NCBI GenBank assembly: GCA_963773765.1
Contig: CAVZCC010000004.1
Location: 1-64,000, forward strand
DNA from: CAVZCC01 sp963773765
Lineage (GTDB): Bacteria > Actinomycetota > Acidimicrobiia > Acidimicrobiales > Microtrichaceae
Direction of reading: 5' to 3'
Length of the DNA stretch: 64,000 nt
The notes under the pieces: model-generated
What the model was told of the DNA's origin: nothing
Databases searched by the model: none
Seen by the model: only the letters and a program-made list of their open reading frames with translations
Shown: positions 1 through 8,078 of the stretch, one piece after another
Layout of the letters: each line of letters starts with the position of its first letter
Numbering within the stretch: position 1 is the first letter of the stretch
Program-made: the position numbers and the translations under genes

Positions 1-1
1 C

Positions 2-308
2 TCGGCCGTGCTGCGGAGGAACGCCTGGCGGCAGGAGTACTTCGACGCCTGGACGACGGTGCACGGTGCGCGGTACTACGGGATCACAGAGCGCGGCGCG
101 AGCGATGTCAACACGCCGGAAGGCCTACAGGAGTACGCAGGCTTCCGCAACCTGTGGACGTGCGAGGCGCACAACGAGCTGATCGCGAACTACGCACGGC
201 TGCGCTTCGAGGGGCGGCTGAAAGCGGCGGAGGCGCGGGGCACGCTGCAGCAGTGGATGGCGGGGGAGGTGGTCGGCGCGGGCGCCTGCGGGGAGAAGGG
301 CACGATGA
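2..308 (+). pseudogene. 3' end of an unidentified gene, frameshifted
   Basis: This is the tail of a coding region that enters from the left edge. It reads openly from base 2 for about 95 residues (rich in Arg, Ala and aromatic residues, for example the stretch EYFDAWTTVHGARYYGITER). I do not recognise the family. In the best-reading frame no stop appears where the next gene starts; a neighbouring frame has a TGA at 306-308 that would overlap the ATG at 305, so one frameshift near 240-300 would give a normal ATGA junction. It belongs to the indel-rich segment 1-4010 and its exact end is uncertain. Confidence 0.35.
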
Positions 309-2528
309 CCAGCTGCTCTGCCGATGCTGCTCCTGGCCATCGTGCTGCTCGCGGTGGGCGTTGGCGGCTGCTATGCTGACCAAGTGGTGGCGCAGTACGA
401 GAAGGTGGAAATCACCGTCAGCGTGCCGGCACAGACGCGGTATCCTCGACCCGGCCAAGGTGGAGGTGTCAGGCGAGTTCACCACGCCATCGGGCTGGAC
501 GGGCGCACGTCCCGGGGTTCGACCACCAGGGGTACGTCAGGTCGCAGAACGTGGAGGGCGTGTGCTCACCGCGGGAGGGCAAGGGTGCCTTCAAGGTGCG
601 CTTCGCGTCGGGAGAAGTGGGCCCCTATCACTACCGTGTGACACTGAAGGACCGCGGTGGGCAAGCGGCAGGTGGCGGCGGGCACGTTCCAGGCGCTGCG
701 CGGCGCGGGCAGAGGCTACGTCCTGCGGAGCGTGGTGCCACGGTACTTCCGGTACGACTCCGGCGCCTCGTGCTTCCCCATCGGCGAGAACCTCCAGGAG
801 CCGTGGGCCGGCGGGAGCTATGACTACGACCGGTGGGTCGGCCAACTGGCGGACCACGGCGCGGGCTTCTTCCGGTTCTTCGTTGGGATCCTGTGCAACC
901 GAGAGAACCGGCTCACGCTAGAGCACCTGCCCGACCGCCCCGGGGATGGGAACGGCCTCGGCCGGTATGACTTGGCGGGGGCGTGGCGGATCGATCACAT
1001 CATGGAGTTCAGCGAAGCGCGGGCGGCGTGCTCGGGCAGATGTGCCTCGACTCGTTCGACGAGGTGCAGCAGCAGAACGAGTACGTCGTTCGCCTCATGG
1101 CACACGAACCCATACAACGCGGCAAACGGCGGGCCGGCGGCAACGCCGGCGGACTGTTTCCGCAACGAGGAGGCGAAGCGGCTCTATCGGCAGCGCCTGC
1201 GCTACACGGTGGCGCGGTGGGGCTATAGCCCGTCGCTGTTCGTGTGGGAGTTCTGGAACGAGTGGGACCAGACGACGGGGTATGACTCCGCGGTCGATGG
1301 CCGAGTGGCACCGCGAGATGGCTGGCTACGTGCGGGAGATCGATCCCTGGCAGCACCTCGTCACCACGAGTTGCGGCAACACTGCCGGTGACCCGGCGAC
1401 GGATCGGCTGGCAGCGATGGATTACGTGCAGTTGCAGGAGTACGGTGCGCCCGACGTGGCCGGCTCGGTCTCGGCCACCTGGCCTCGCGAAGACGCGCGC
1501 CTATGGGAAGCCGCACCTGTTCGTGGAGTGCGGGGCCGACACCAGCGGGCATCTGGACGCGGACCCGGCGATCCTGGGGAAGCGTGCTGCACGATGGATT
1601 GTGGCGCGACGCACGTGGGTGGTGCACCGCGATCAATGGCGGTTCTGGGAATCGGTGGAGCGGAACAACCTGGATGGCGTGTACCTCAGCTATCGCGGCG
1701 TACACGTCGGGCGTGGATTGGGTGAAGGAGAACTACCAGCCCGCGGCCGTGCAGGTGCGGTTCGCCACGGACAAGCCTGCGCGACGCCCGCTGACCGTAG
1801 TCGGGGCGGCCGACCCGTGGTCGGGTGAGTCCGCGGCGAGCAAGCCACAGACCTTCCGAGTCGGGAGGGACGGCACGATGGAGCGCCAGGAGGCGCTGAG
1901 TCGGGGTGCTGCATGGGGGGCGGAACCACGCCGATCTGGCACAACCCGATCACCTTCGAGGTGGACTATCCGTCGGCGGGGCAGTTCATCGTAGATGGTG
2001 GAGAGGGCCGCCTGCGGGAGGGTGCCACGCTGATCGTCACCCTCGACGGGAAGCCGGCCCTGTCGCAGGATTTCCCCCGCACTGCTCCGGACCAGCACCG
2101 CACCCGGCGCACCGAGGAGCAGAGCCAGAGCTACGCGGGCCAGGCGCTCGGCGGCGTGGCACACCATCACCATCGAGAACACCGGCGTGGACTGGCTCTA
2201 CGCCACGTACCGCCTGACGAACTACCTCGTGGCGCCCAACGTGCGCGTGCTGCGCGGCGAATCCGCGGGGGGCACTGGTGTGGGTGCAGAACCGGGACCA
2301 CACGTGGTCCCATGTCCGCAAGGGGTCCGTGACACCAGCGCAGGCGGCGGAGGTGAGGAGCCTTGGCGGCCTGGCGCAGGGCGACTACCAGATCGAGCAA
2401 TGGGACACCTACACGGGCCGCCCGGCCGGCACGACGCGGACCCTCACTCCACCGATGGACGCGTGGTGATCGCGACTCCAGCGGTCCTGGCGAGCGACGT
2501 GGCCTATAAGGTGCGGGCGGTTCATTGA
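305..2528 (+). pseudogene. DUF5060-like glycoside hydrolase, broken by many frameshifts
   Basis: Read across frames, one secreted glycoside hydrolase can be followed. It begins with a hydrophobic lipoprotein-like signal (LLLAIVLLAVGVGGC, ATG at 324 or 305). A beta-sandwich like DUF5060 follows (VEVSGEFTTPSGW, then KVRFASGEVGPYHYRVT). Next come RYFRYDSGASCFPIGEN near 750-790, typical of DUF5060 plus TIM-barrel enzymes, and a barrel with LFVWEFWNEWDQT near 1218-1275. The C-terminal module has WVQNRDHTWSHV and YQIEQWDTYTG near 2280-2420, ending at a stop at 2526-2528. At least ten frame changes are needed, at roughly 440, 520, 655, 1040, 1085, 1290, 1500, 1700, 1900, 2100, 2260 and 2465. The coding signal stays strong between shifts, which points to sequencing indels rather than old decay. 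Family assignment rests on motif memory. Confidence 0.6.
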
Positions 2529-2543
2529 GGAACCGGGGGCAGC

Positions 2544-3712
2544 GATGAGGAGTGACGAACGAGGGACGGACTGACGTGGCGCGGGTTTCTGCGCCGGACC
2601 GTGGGCGCGGCCGGGGGCGGCGCTTCTTCGTACCTGGGAGAGGAGCCGAGGCAATGGCGGACGGTCCGGTCGTTCGACGTGCGAGACTTCGGGGCGAAGG
2701 GCGATGGCAAGGCGGACGACACCGCGGCCCTCCAGCGGGCCCTCGACGCGGCCGCCCCCGTGCAGGCGACGGTGCAGGTGCCGGAGGGCGTGTTCCTCTG
2801 CTCCACACTGAGGGTGCGCCGGCAGGTGGTCGCGGCAAACCGGCGTGGCGCTACAGCAAGCCGGGCGGATCCGTGCTGCGCCTCGGGGACGAGAAGGCGC
2901 GTCGTCTGCTCGACCTGACCGAAGCCAATGGCGCGAGTGTCACCGGCCTCTGTCTGGATGGGCGGCACCTGGGAGAGGGCATCCACGGGATTCTGGTGGA
3001 CAAGCCGGAGTACAAGACAGAAGACTCCTGGCGCATCGAGGGCTGCCAGGTGGGCTGGTTCACCGGCGACGGAATGCGGCTGAACCGCATTTGGTGCTAC
3101 AGTCTGCGGCACAGCATGCTCTGCTACAACCACGGCGACGGCCTCTCCCAGCGGGGGTGGGACGGGTTCCTGTTGGACAACTGGTTCTCAGGGAATGGCC
3201 GTGCGGGCTACGCGGCGCGGGAAGAGAATGCGGCGATGACGATGACGGGGGAGTCGCGTCGAGTGGAACCACGAGGGCGGGCTGATCTGCCACACGGGGA
3301 ACAGCTACAACATCACCGGCAACTACTTCGACCGCTCCGGCGGGCCGGCGATCGCCCTGCTCGGGACGGAACAGAGGCCTGCACGTGCTACACCATCACC
3401 GGCAACATCATCAGCCGGAGCGGCGCGCCGTGGCGGGAGTTGGCGAAGGAGGACAGCGCGGAGGTGCGCTTCGAACGCTGCCGGGGCGTCGTCTTCACCA
3501 GCAACTCCATGAACGTGGGCCGGGACGACAGCAACAAGGGCGAGCTGGTCGCCGCGCTGCGGAATCGTCTACGGGCGCCTGGAGAACTGCGTCATCAAGG
3601 ACAACGTGCTGCACCGCTGGCGCGCTGGAGGAGCTGCTGGTGGACCTGGGCGGCCCACGGGGAAGGCGTCATCGTCAAGGACAACCCCGGCTCGCTGGGG
3701 ACGCCGTGGTAG
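2544..3712 (+). pseudogene. Pectate-lyase-fold (right-handed beta-helix) secreted protein, frameshifted
   Basis: A Tat-like N-terminus with a twin arginine (FLRRTVGAAGGGA, about 2590-2630) leads into FDVRDFGAKGDGKADDTAAL at about 2674-2733. That block is the hallmark of pectate-lyase-superfamily and GH28-like beta-helix proteins. Beta-helix coils follow, with repeated Asn/Gly rungs such as SYNITGNYFDRSG and CYTITGNIISRSG, and the frame ends in SLGTPW with a stop at 3710-3712. Frame changes are needed near 2575, 2820, 3250, 3385, 3560 and 3620. It probably acts outside the cell on a polysaccharide; substrate unknown. It follows the glycoside hydrolase on the same strand and shares its dense indel pattern. 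Confidence 0.6.
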
Positions 3713-3774
3713 GGGGAACGGCCTCAATGCACAGACGCGGAGAACGCAAAGCAGCGCGGACAGGGAGCCGTTGC

Positions 3775-3802
3775 GGCGAGGGTGGGGCGTCCCACCCTCG
3801 CC
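3775..3802. terminator. 12-bp perfect hairpin between convergent genes
   Basis: GGCGAGGGTGGG (3775-3786), a 4-base loop, and CCCACCCTCGCC (3791-3802) form a perfect inverted repeat. It lies between the plus-strand beta-helix gene ending at 3712 and the minus-strand gene ending at 3817, the usual place for a bidirectional terminator. No T-tract follows on either strand. Confidence 0.45.
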
Positions 3803-3816
3803 GTCCCTCATGCCTG

Positions 3817-4012
3817 CTACTTCAGCGCGTGAACGCGATCCGTGTCGGCCTGGCCCTTGGCCAGTTCCATCTCCTGGGTGACCGCGCCGGTCGGGGTGAC
3901 GATGGTGAGGCGGTAGTGGCCGAGGAAGCTGGTGGGAGTGAGTGGTGCCCGCGGCGTCGGTCTTCACCTCGGCCTTCGTCCACCACGCGCCCTTGATGAG
4001 CCCGAGGAGGCG
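3817..4012 (-). pseudogene. C-terminal fragment of a glycoside hydrolase, frameshifted and cut at the junction
   Basis: On the minus strand, LLGLIKGAWWTKAEVKTDAAG (about 4000-3940), then after one frameshift near 3935 SFLGHYRLTIVTPTGAVTQE, ending in DRVHALK and a TAG at 3817-3819. The pattern W-x-T, TDA-x-G, FLG-x-Y resembles the C-terminal beta module that follows the barrel in some GH10-like hydrolases. Only about 65 residues are present. Homology stops near 4012 without any catalytic domain upstream, and the next gene (HAD hydrolase tail at 4082) is of a different style. This is the most direct sign of an assembly junction here. Confidence 0.5.
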
Positions 4013-4081
4013 GCTAGGGCGTCGGGCGATCCTGCTGTCGATCGAACACCGCCACCCGTCCGGCTGAACGGAGCGCCGGGC

Positions 4082-4795
4082 TCAGCGCAGGGCCGACCCG
4101 CAGGCCCGCACCAGGGCCGTGGGGTCGGCCAGGTCGGCCAGGACCGCGTCGGGGCGGTGGGAGGCCAGCTCCTCCGGGCCGAAGCGACCGGTGGCCACCG
4201 CCACCACGCCGCAGCCGGCCCGCCGGGCGGCGTCGATGTCCCGTGGCGTGTCGCCGACCAGCACGACGCGGTGCATCGGGATGGCGTCGCCGTGGTGGTC
4301 CGCCGCCTCGGCCAGCGCCACCACCACCAGTTCGGCCCGGTCCTCGTGGTCGTCGCCGAAGGCTCCCACCGGGAACAGCCCGTCCAGGCCGGCCGCCGCC
4401 ACCTTCGCCCGTGACACGGTCCGGGCGCCTCCCGACAGCAGGCCCAGGTCCCAGCCCGCGGCGGCCAGCGCGGCCACCGAGCCGGGCACCCCGGGCAGCA
4501 GGCGGTCGGTCCGGTCCGTCACCCGGTCCAGGAACCGGCGACCCAACTCGGTCATGACCCGGTCCAGGCCGGCGTCGATCTGCGCGTCCGCCACACCGGC
4601 CCGGCGGGCCGCCTCCCGGGCGATGGCCCGTTCCTGGTTGCCGCCCAGCGCCACGCCGTCCAGCGTGACCGGCCGTCCGAACACCAGGGACAGTGCTTCG
4701 GTCAGGCACGGGATGTGGTCGGGGTCCCCGGCCATGAGCAGGGTGCCGTCGATGTCGAACAACGCCAACCGGCGCGGCGCCTCGAGGTCCGCCAT
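4082..4795 (-). CDS. HAD-superfamily hydrolase (phosphoglycolate-phosphatase-like)
   Basis: A 237-residue haloacid-dehalogenase-type hydrolase. Motif I is D14-I-D16-G-T with the nucleophile and acid Asp. Motif II is the Ser at 121 after LGLL, motif III is the Lys near 131, and motif IV is GDTPRDID at 181-188. A helical cap lies between residues about 20 and 95, as in phosphoglycolate phosphatase and beta-phosphoglucomutase relatives. It should remove phosphate from a small metabolite; the substrate cannot be told. It lies 10 bases after the stop of the upstream small gene on the same strand, so the two are probably co-transcribed. The Asp residues needed for catalysis are all present. Confidence 0.85.
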   Translation of the reverse strand: MADLEAPRRLALFDIDGTLLMAGDPDHIPCLTEALSLVFGRPVTLDGVALGGNQERAIAREAARRAGVADAQIDAGLDRVMTELGRRFLDRVTDRTDRLLPGVPGSVAALAAAGWDLGLLSGGARTVSRAKVAAAGLDGLFPVGAFGDDHEDRAELVVVALAEAADHHGDAIPMHRVVLVGDTPRDIDAARRAGCGVVAVATGRFGPEELASHRPDAVLADLADPTALVRACGSALR

Positions 4796-4805
4796 CGTGG
4801 ATTCC

Positions 4806-5144
4806 TCAGCCCTGCATCTGGTCGATCGAGAGGCCCTCGAGCGGGCCGTCGCCGCGCAGCACGATCGTGCGGTCCACGAAGCGGACCACCACGGCCTCGC
4901 CGGACAGGTCGGAGAACTGCAGCGCGCCGTCCTCGGCGGCGCCGGTGATGCACACCATGTCCAGGCGGCACCGGCCCAGCTCGGAGGACACCTCGGCCAT
5001 GCACTCGGCCACCACCTCCCAGTCGGTCTGTCCGCTCTCGGCCCTGGCCACGGCCACCAAGGTGGCGAACTTCACGGGCACCTCGCCGCCGTCGATGAGG
5101 AGCCGATGGATGACCAGACGGGCGTGCAGCACGGCGAGCAGCAT
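4806..5144 (-). CDS. Hypothetical protein, 112 aa
   Basis: A small acidic protein of unknown function, beginning MLLAVLHARLVIHRLL and ending LEGLSIDQMQG. No signal peptide, membrane segment or known motif is visible. An ATG at 5144 or a GTG at 5156 could start it; longer readings run into the divergent gene at 5205 and are not credible. It is followed 10 bases later by the HAD hydrolase, so the pair is likely an operon. Reading from a start near 5144 gives strong third-position GC bias, which supports a real gene. No function is proposed. Confidence 0.55.
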   Translation of the reverse strand: MLLAVLHARLVIHRLLIDGGEVPVKFATLVAVARAESGQTDWEVVAECMAEVSSELGRCRLDMVCITGAAEDGALQFSDLSGEAVVVRFVDRTIVLRGDGPLEGLSIDQMQG

Positions 5145-5204
5145 GCCATCCGGCACCCCGTCCGCGGTTCCGGGGCCCGCGGGGCGCGCCACTAGGCTGC
5201 CGCC

Positions 5205-5573
5205 GTGCTGTCCTCCGTCCTCGACTTCCACACGCAGTGGGCCTGGATGGTGATCATCGGCAACGCGCTGGCCGGCATCTGGTGCCTGGGGGCGCACTGG
5301 CTCCCGCCGCTGCGGGTCAAGGCCATGTGGTGGTACGTGATCGTGGCGGAACTGACGATCTTCGTGCAGGTGGTCCTGGGTGTGTACATGGTGGCCGGCG
5401 AGGGCATCGAGGCGCCGCAGTTCCACATGTTCTACGGGTTCGTGGCCATCATCGCGGTGGCCATCCTCTACAGCTACCGGAACCAGATCCGGGCCTGGCA
5501 GTACCTGCTGTACGGCTTCGGCAGCCTGTTCCTGATGGGCCTGGGCATCCGGGCCATGCTCGTCGGCCGCTGA
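5205..5573 (+). CDS. Small integral membrane protein with about four helices
   Basis: A 122-residue protein with four predicted hydrophobic segments: about 12-30 (WAWMVIIGNALAGIWCLG), 42-63 (WWYVIVAELTIFVQVVLGVYM), 73-92 (FHMFYGFVAIIAVAILYSY) and 98-118. Charged residues sit only in the short loops. I do not recognise a named family. A histidine in HMFYGF within a helix is reminiscent of small haem or metal-binding membrane proteins, but that is weak. It is divergent from the small gene at 4806-5144 and is followed after 73 bases by the convergent M20 gene, so it is probably monocistronic. Confidence 0.6.
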   Translation: MLSSVLDFHTQWAWMVIIGNALAGIWCLGAHWLPPLRVKAMWWYVIVAELTIFVQVVLGVYMVAGEGIEAPQFHMFYGFVAIIAVAILYSYRNQIRAWQYLLYGFGSLFLMGLGIRAMLVGR

Positions 5574-5646
5574 CGCCGCTGACGCCGCTGCCCGGGGCGC
5601 CGGGCGTTCGCGGGTGCTGGGCGCCCTCCGAGGGCCGCGACGACCC

Positions 5647-6846
5647 CTATTCGCCCGGAGTGGGGAGGGCGGCGAGGGCGGTGGCCACGAGCACCCGGAC
5701 GCCCACGTCGATGGCCCGCTCGTCCACGTCGAAGGACCCGGCGTGCAGGTCCATCCGCTCGTCCACCCCGGGGGGATGGGTGCCGAGCCGGGCGTAGGTC
5801 CCACCGCTGCGCTGCAGGTACCACGAGAACGAGTCACCCCCGGCGCTGCGGGGGGAGGTGACCACCGACTCCGCTCCCAGCATCCGCCGGGCGGCGTCGG
5901 CCAGGATCGCGGTCTCCCGCTCGTGGTTCACCACCGGCGGCACGCCCCGGCGGTAGCGCAGCTCCCACGTGGCTCCCGTCGGGTCCACCAGCTCCTCCAG
6001 TGCCCGGGCCACCAGCGCCTGGGCCCGGTCCCACACCTGGTGGTCCGGGGTGCGCAGGCTGCCCCGCAGCACGGCCCGGGTGGGGATCACGTTCGGTGCC
6101 TCGCCCGCGGCGACGGCCCCGAACACGACCAGGACGGCGTCGGGGGCGGCGAGCTGCGCCACCCGGGCCGGGAGGCCCCGCACCACCTGGGCCGCCACGT
6201 CGACCAGGTCCACCGTGAGGTGCGGTCGGGCGGTGTGGCCGCCGGGACCGTGGAGGTGGATCTCCACCTGGTCCGCCGCCGAGGTCAGCGCCCCGGTGCG
6301 CACCCCGACGGAGCCGACGTCCAGCTTGGGGTCGCAGTGCAGGCCGAACACGCTGTCGATGCCGTCCAGCTCCCCGGTGCCGATCACCTCCACCGCCCCG
6401 CCGGGAACGGCCTCCTCCGACGGCTCGAAGATGAGGCGCACCCGGTCGTCCGCCAGGTGCGCGGCCAGGGCCAGGCCGGCCCCCAGCACCACCACCGTGT
6501 GGACGTCGTGCCCACAGGCGTGGGAGAGGCCGTCCCGCTTGGAGCGGTACGGGACCTCCTTGTCGTCGTCCATGGCCAGCGCGTCGATGTCGCCCCGCAA
6601 CGCCACCCGGGGGGCGCCGTCACCCTGGCCGACGTCGCACACCACCCCGGTGCCGGACGGCAGCACGCGGGGCTGCAGGCCCGCAGCCTGCAGGCGCTCG
6701 ACGATCAGGTCGGTGGTCTCGTGCTCCTCGCCGCTCGCCTCCGGGTGGGCATGGAGGTGGCGCCGCATCGTGACCAGCTCCTCCCGGTGCGCGTCCAGGA
6801 AGGAGTCGATCCACGTCGGAGGGCCGGCGCCACCGGTGGTGTTCAT
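5647..6846 (-). CDS. M20-family metallo-amidohydrolase
   Basis: A 399-residue enzyme of the M20D amidohydrolase group (hippurate hydrolase, IAA-amino acid hydrolase and related). Di-metal site residues are visible: RGDIDAL at 84-90, Cys111-G-H113 in HACGHDVHT, the Glu pair in EPSEE at 141-145 and His170 in FGLHCDP. The dimerisation and lid domain (about 180-295) contains HGPGGHTARPH, a conserved substrate-binding signature. It should cleave an N-acyl or gamma-glutamyl-like amide. The ATG at 6846 overlaps the stop of the GCS2-family ligase by four bases (ATGA), so the ligase and hydrolase are translationally coupled, and the hydrolase may act on the ligase's product or a derivative. Confidence 0.88.
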   Translation of the reverse strand: MNTTGGAGPPTWIDSFLDAHREELVTMRRHLHAHPEASGEEHETTDLIVERLQAAGLQPRVLPSGTGVVCDVGQGDGAPRVALRGDIDALAMDDDKEVPYRSKRDGLSHACGHDVHTVVVLGAGLALAAHLADDRVRLIFEPSEEAVPGGAVEVIGTGELDGIDSVFGLHCDPKLDVGSVGVRTGALTSAADQVEIHLHGPGGHTARPHLTVDLVDVAAQVVRGLPARVAQLAAPDAVLVVFGAVAAGEAPNVIPTRAVLRGSLRTPDHQVWDRAQALVARALEELVDPTGATWELRYRRGVPPVVNHERETAILADAARRMLGAESVVTSPRSAGGDSFSWYLQRSGGTYARLGTHPPGVDERMDLHAGSFDVDERAIDVGVRVLVATALAALPTPGE

Positions 6847-7994
6847 GGGGCAGGCGTCCCGGACTCGAACTCGGCCAGCAGCAGGTCCACCACGTCCTGG
6901 TGGGTGCCGCCGGCCTGCACCACCCGGCGCTGTCGGACGTAGCCCGGACCGCGTTCCACCATGCCCACCACGTCGGCCAGCTCGCGCTCGCAGTGCAGCG
7001 CCCGGGCCGCGGGCATCAGCTCCTCCACCAGGTCCAGCACCGCGTCGCGTGCGGCACGCCGGGTGCCGTGGTCGTCGGTGATGACCTCGGCCTCCAGGCC
7101 GTGGCGGGCGGCCAGCCACTTGTTCTCCCGCAGCACCCAGTCCCGGGTGGACGGCAGCGGCGCCCCGTGCTCGAAGCGGTCCTGCATGACCGACACCAGG
7201 CACTGGGCCAGCGCGGCCACGGCCAGCACCTCGTCCATGGTCTGGATGGCGTCGCACATCCGGAGCTCGACCGTTCCGAAGTCCGGGTGGGGCCGGACGT
7301 CCCACCACACGTCGCGGATGGAGGTGATGGCTCCGGCGGTGAGCAGCGTGCCCATGAAGGCCTGGAAGTCGACCCAGTCCTCCAGCTGGGGCGGCAGGCC
7401 GGCGGTGGGCAGGCCCTCGAACACCTTGGTCCGGACCGAGGCCAGCGCCGTGTCGTGGCCCTGCCAGTAGGGGCTGGAGGCGGACAACGCCAGGAACAGC
7501 GGCAGGTGCACGGCGACCGCGTTGGTGACCGCCACCGCGGCCTCGCCGGAGTGCACGCCCACGTGGAAGTGGGTGCCGTGGATGGCCAGGCGACGGGCCG
7601 GCCAGCCGATCTGCTCCACCAGGGCCGCATACCGCGGGTTGGGGCTGACGGTCTGGTCGTGCCACCGGGAGAAGGGGTGGGTTCCGGACGACACCAGCCC
7701 CAGGCCGCGGCCCCGGGTCAGCCGGTCGAGCTCCGCGATGGTGGCCCGGAGGTCCGCCCCGGCCTCGGCCACCGTGTCACAGATCCCGGTGATGACCTCC
7801 ACCGTGGACTCGAACAGCTCGTGCTTGGCCTTGGGGTGCTCTCCGCCGGGGTGGCCCGCGCCCATCTCCGTGAGCAGTGCCGATCCGGCGTTGGTCAGGC
7901 CACGCGTGCCGCGGTCCACGATGCCCAGCTCGACCTCGATGCCCAGCGTGGGCCGGGGCGACGGTTGGAAGGAGATGGTCACGCCGGTGGTCAC
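6843..7994 (-). CDS. Glutamate-cysteine ligase, GCS2 (YbdK/EgtA-like) family
   Basis: A 383-residue carboxylate-amine ligase. The N-terminus TLGIEVELGIVD carries the Glu residues that bind ATP-Mg in the GCS2 fold. HGTHFHVGVHSGE gives the conserved His motif, and WWDVRPHPDFGTVELRMCD is the strongest family signature. It should join glutamate to an amine such as cysteine. In actinobacteria this family includes YbdK-type ligases and EgtA of ergothioneine synthesis; no other ergothioneine gene is nearby, so the product is open. It overlaps the M20 hydrolase by four bases. An ATG at 7994 gives a full-length family member. Confidence 0.82.
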   Translation of the reverse strand: MTTGVTISFQPSPRPTLGIEVELGIVDRGTRGLTNAGSALLTEMGAGHPGGEHPKAKHELFESTVEVITGICDTVAEAGADLRATIAELDRLTRGRGLGLVSSGTHPFSRWHDQTVSPNPRYAALVEQIGWPARRLAIHGTHFHVGVHSGEAAVAVTNAVAVHLPLFLALSASSPYWQGHDTALASVRTKVFEGLPTAGLPPQLEDWVDFQAFMGTLLTAGAITSIRDVWWDVRPHPDFGTVELRMCDAIQTMDEVLAVAALAQCLVSVMQDRFEHGAPLPSTRDWVLRENKWLAARHGLEAEVITDDHGTRRAARDAVLDLVEELMPAARALHCERELADVVGMVERGPGYVRQRRVVQAGGTHQDVVDLLLAEFESGTPAP

Positions 7995-8046
7995 CTCCGT
8001 CGGCCCGGTGGGATGGTGCTGGTACGCGTCGGGTCTCGGTCCACGC

Positions 8047-8072
8047 GGTGGGCCCTGGTGGGCCCTGGTGGA
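8047..8072. repeat. 10-bp tandem repeat between pckG and the ligase gene
   Basis: The unit GGTGGGCCCT occurs twice in a row (8047-8056 and 8057-8066), followed by a partial third copy. It lies between the stop of pckG (8079) and the start of the GCS2 gene (7994). Each unit contains the palindrome GGGCCC. It looks like slippage; no function is implied. Confidence 0.5.
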
Positions 8073-8078
8073 CCCGGC

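Noticed and set aside
5647..7665. Extended reading of the M20 hydrolase up to 672 residues
   Set aside because: The extra N-terminal part lies inside the GCS2 ligase gene in another frame; the ATG at 6846 gives the normal length and an ATGA overlap.
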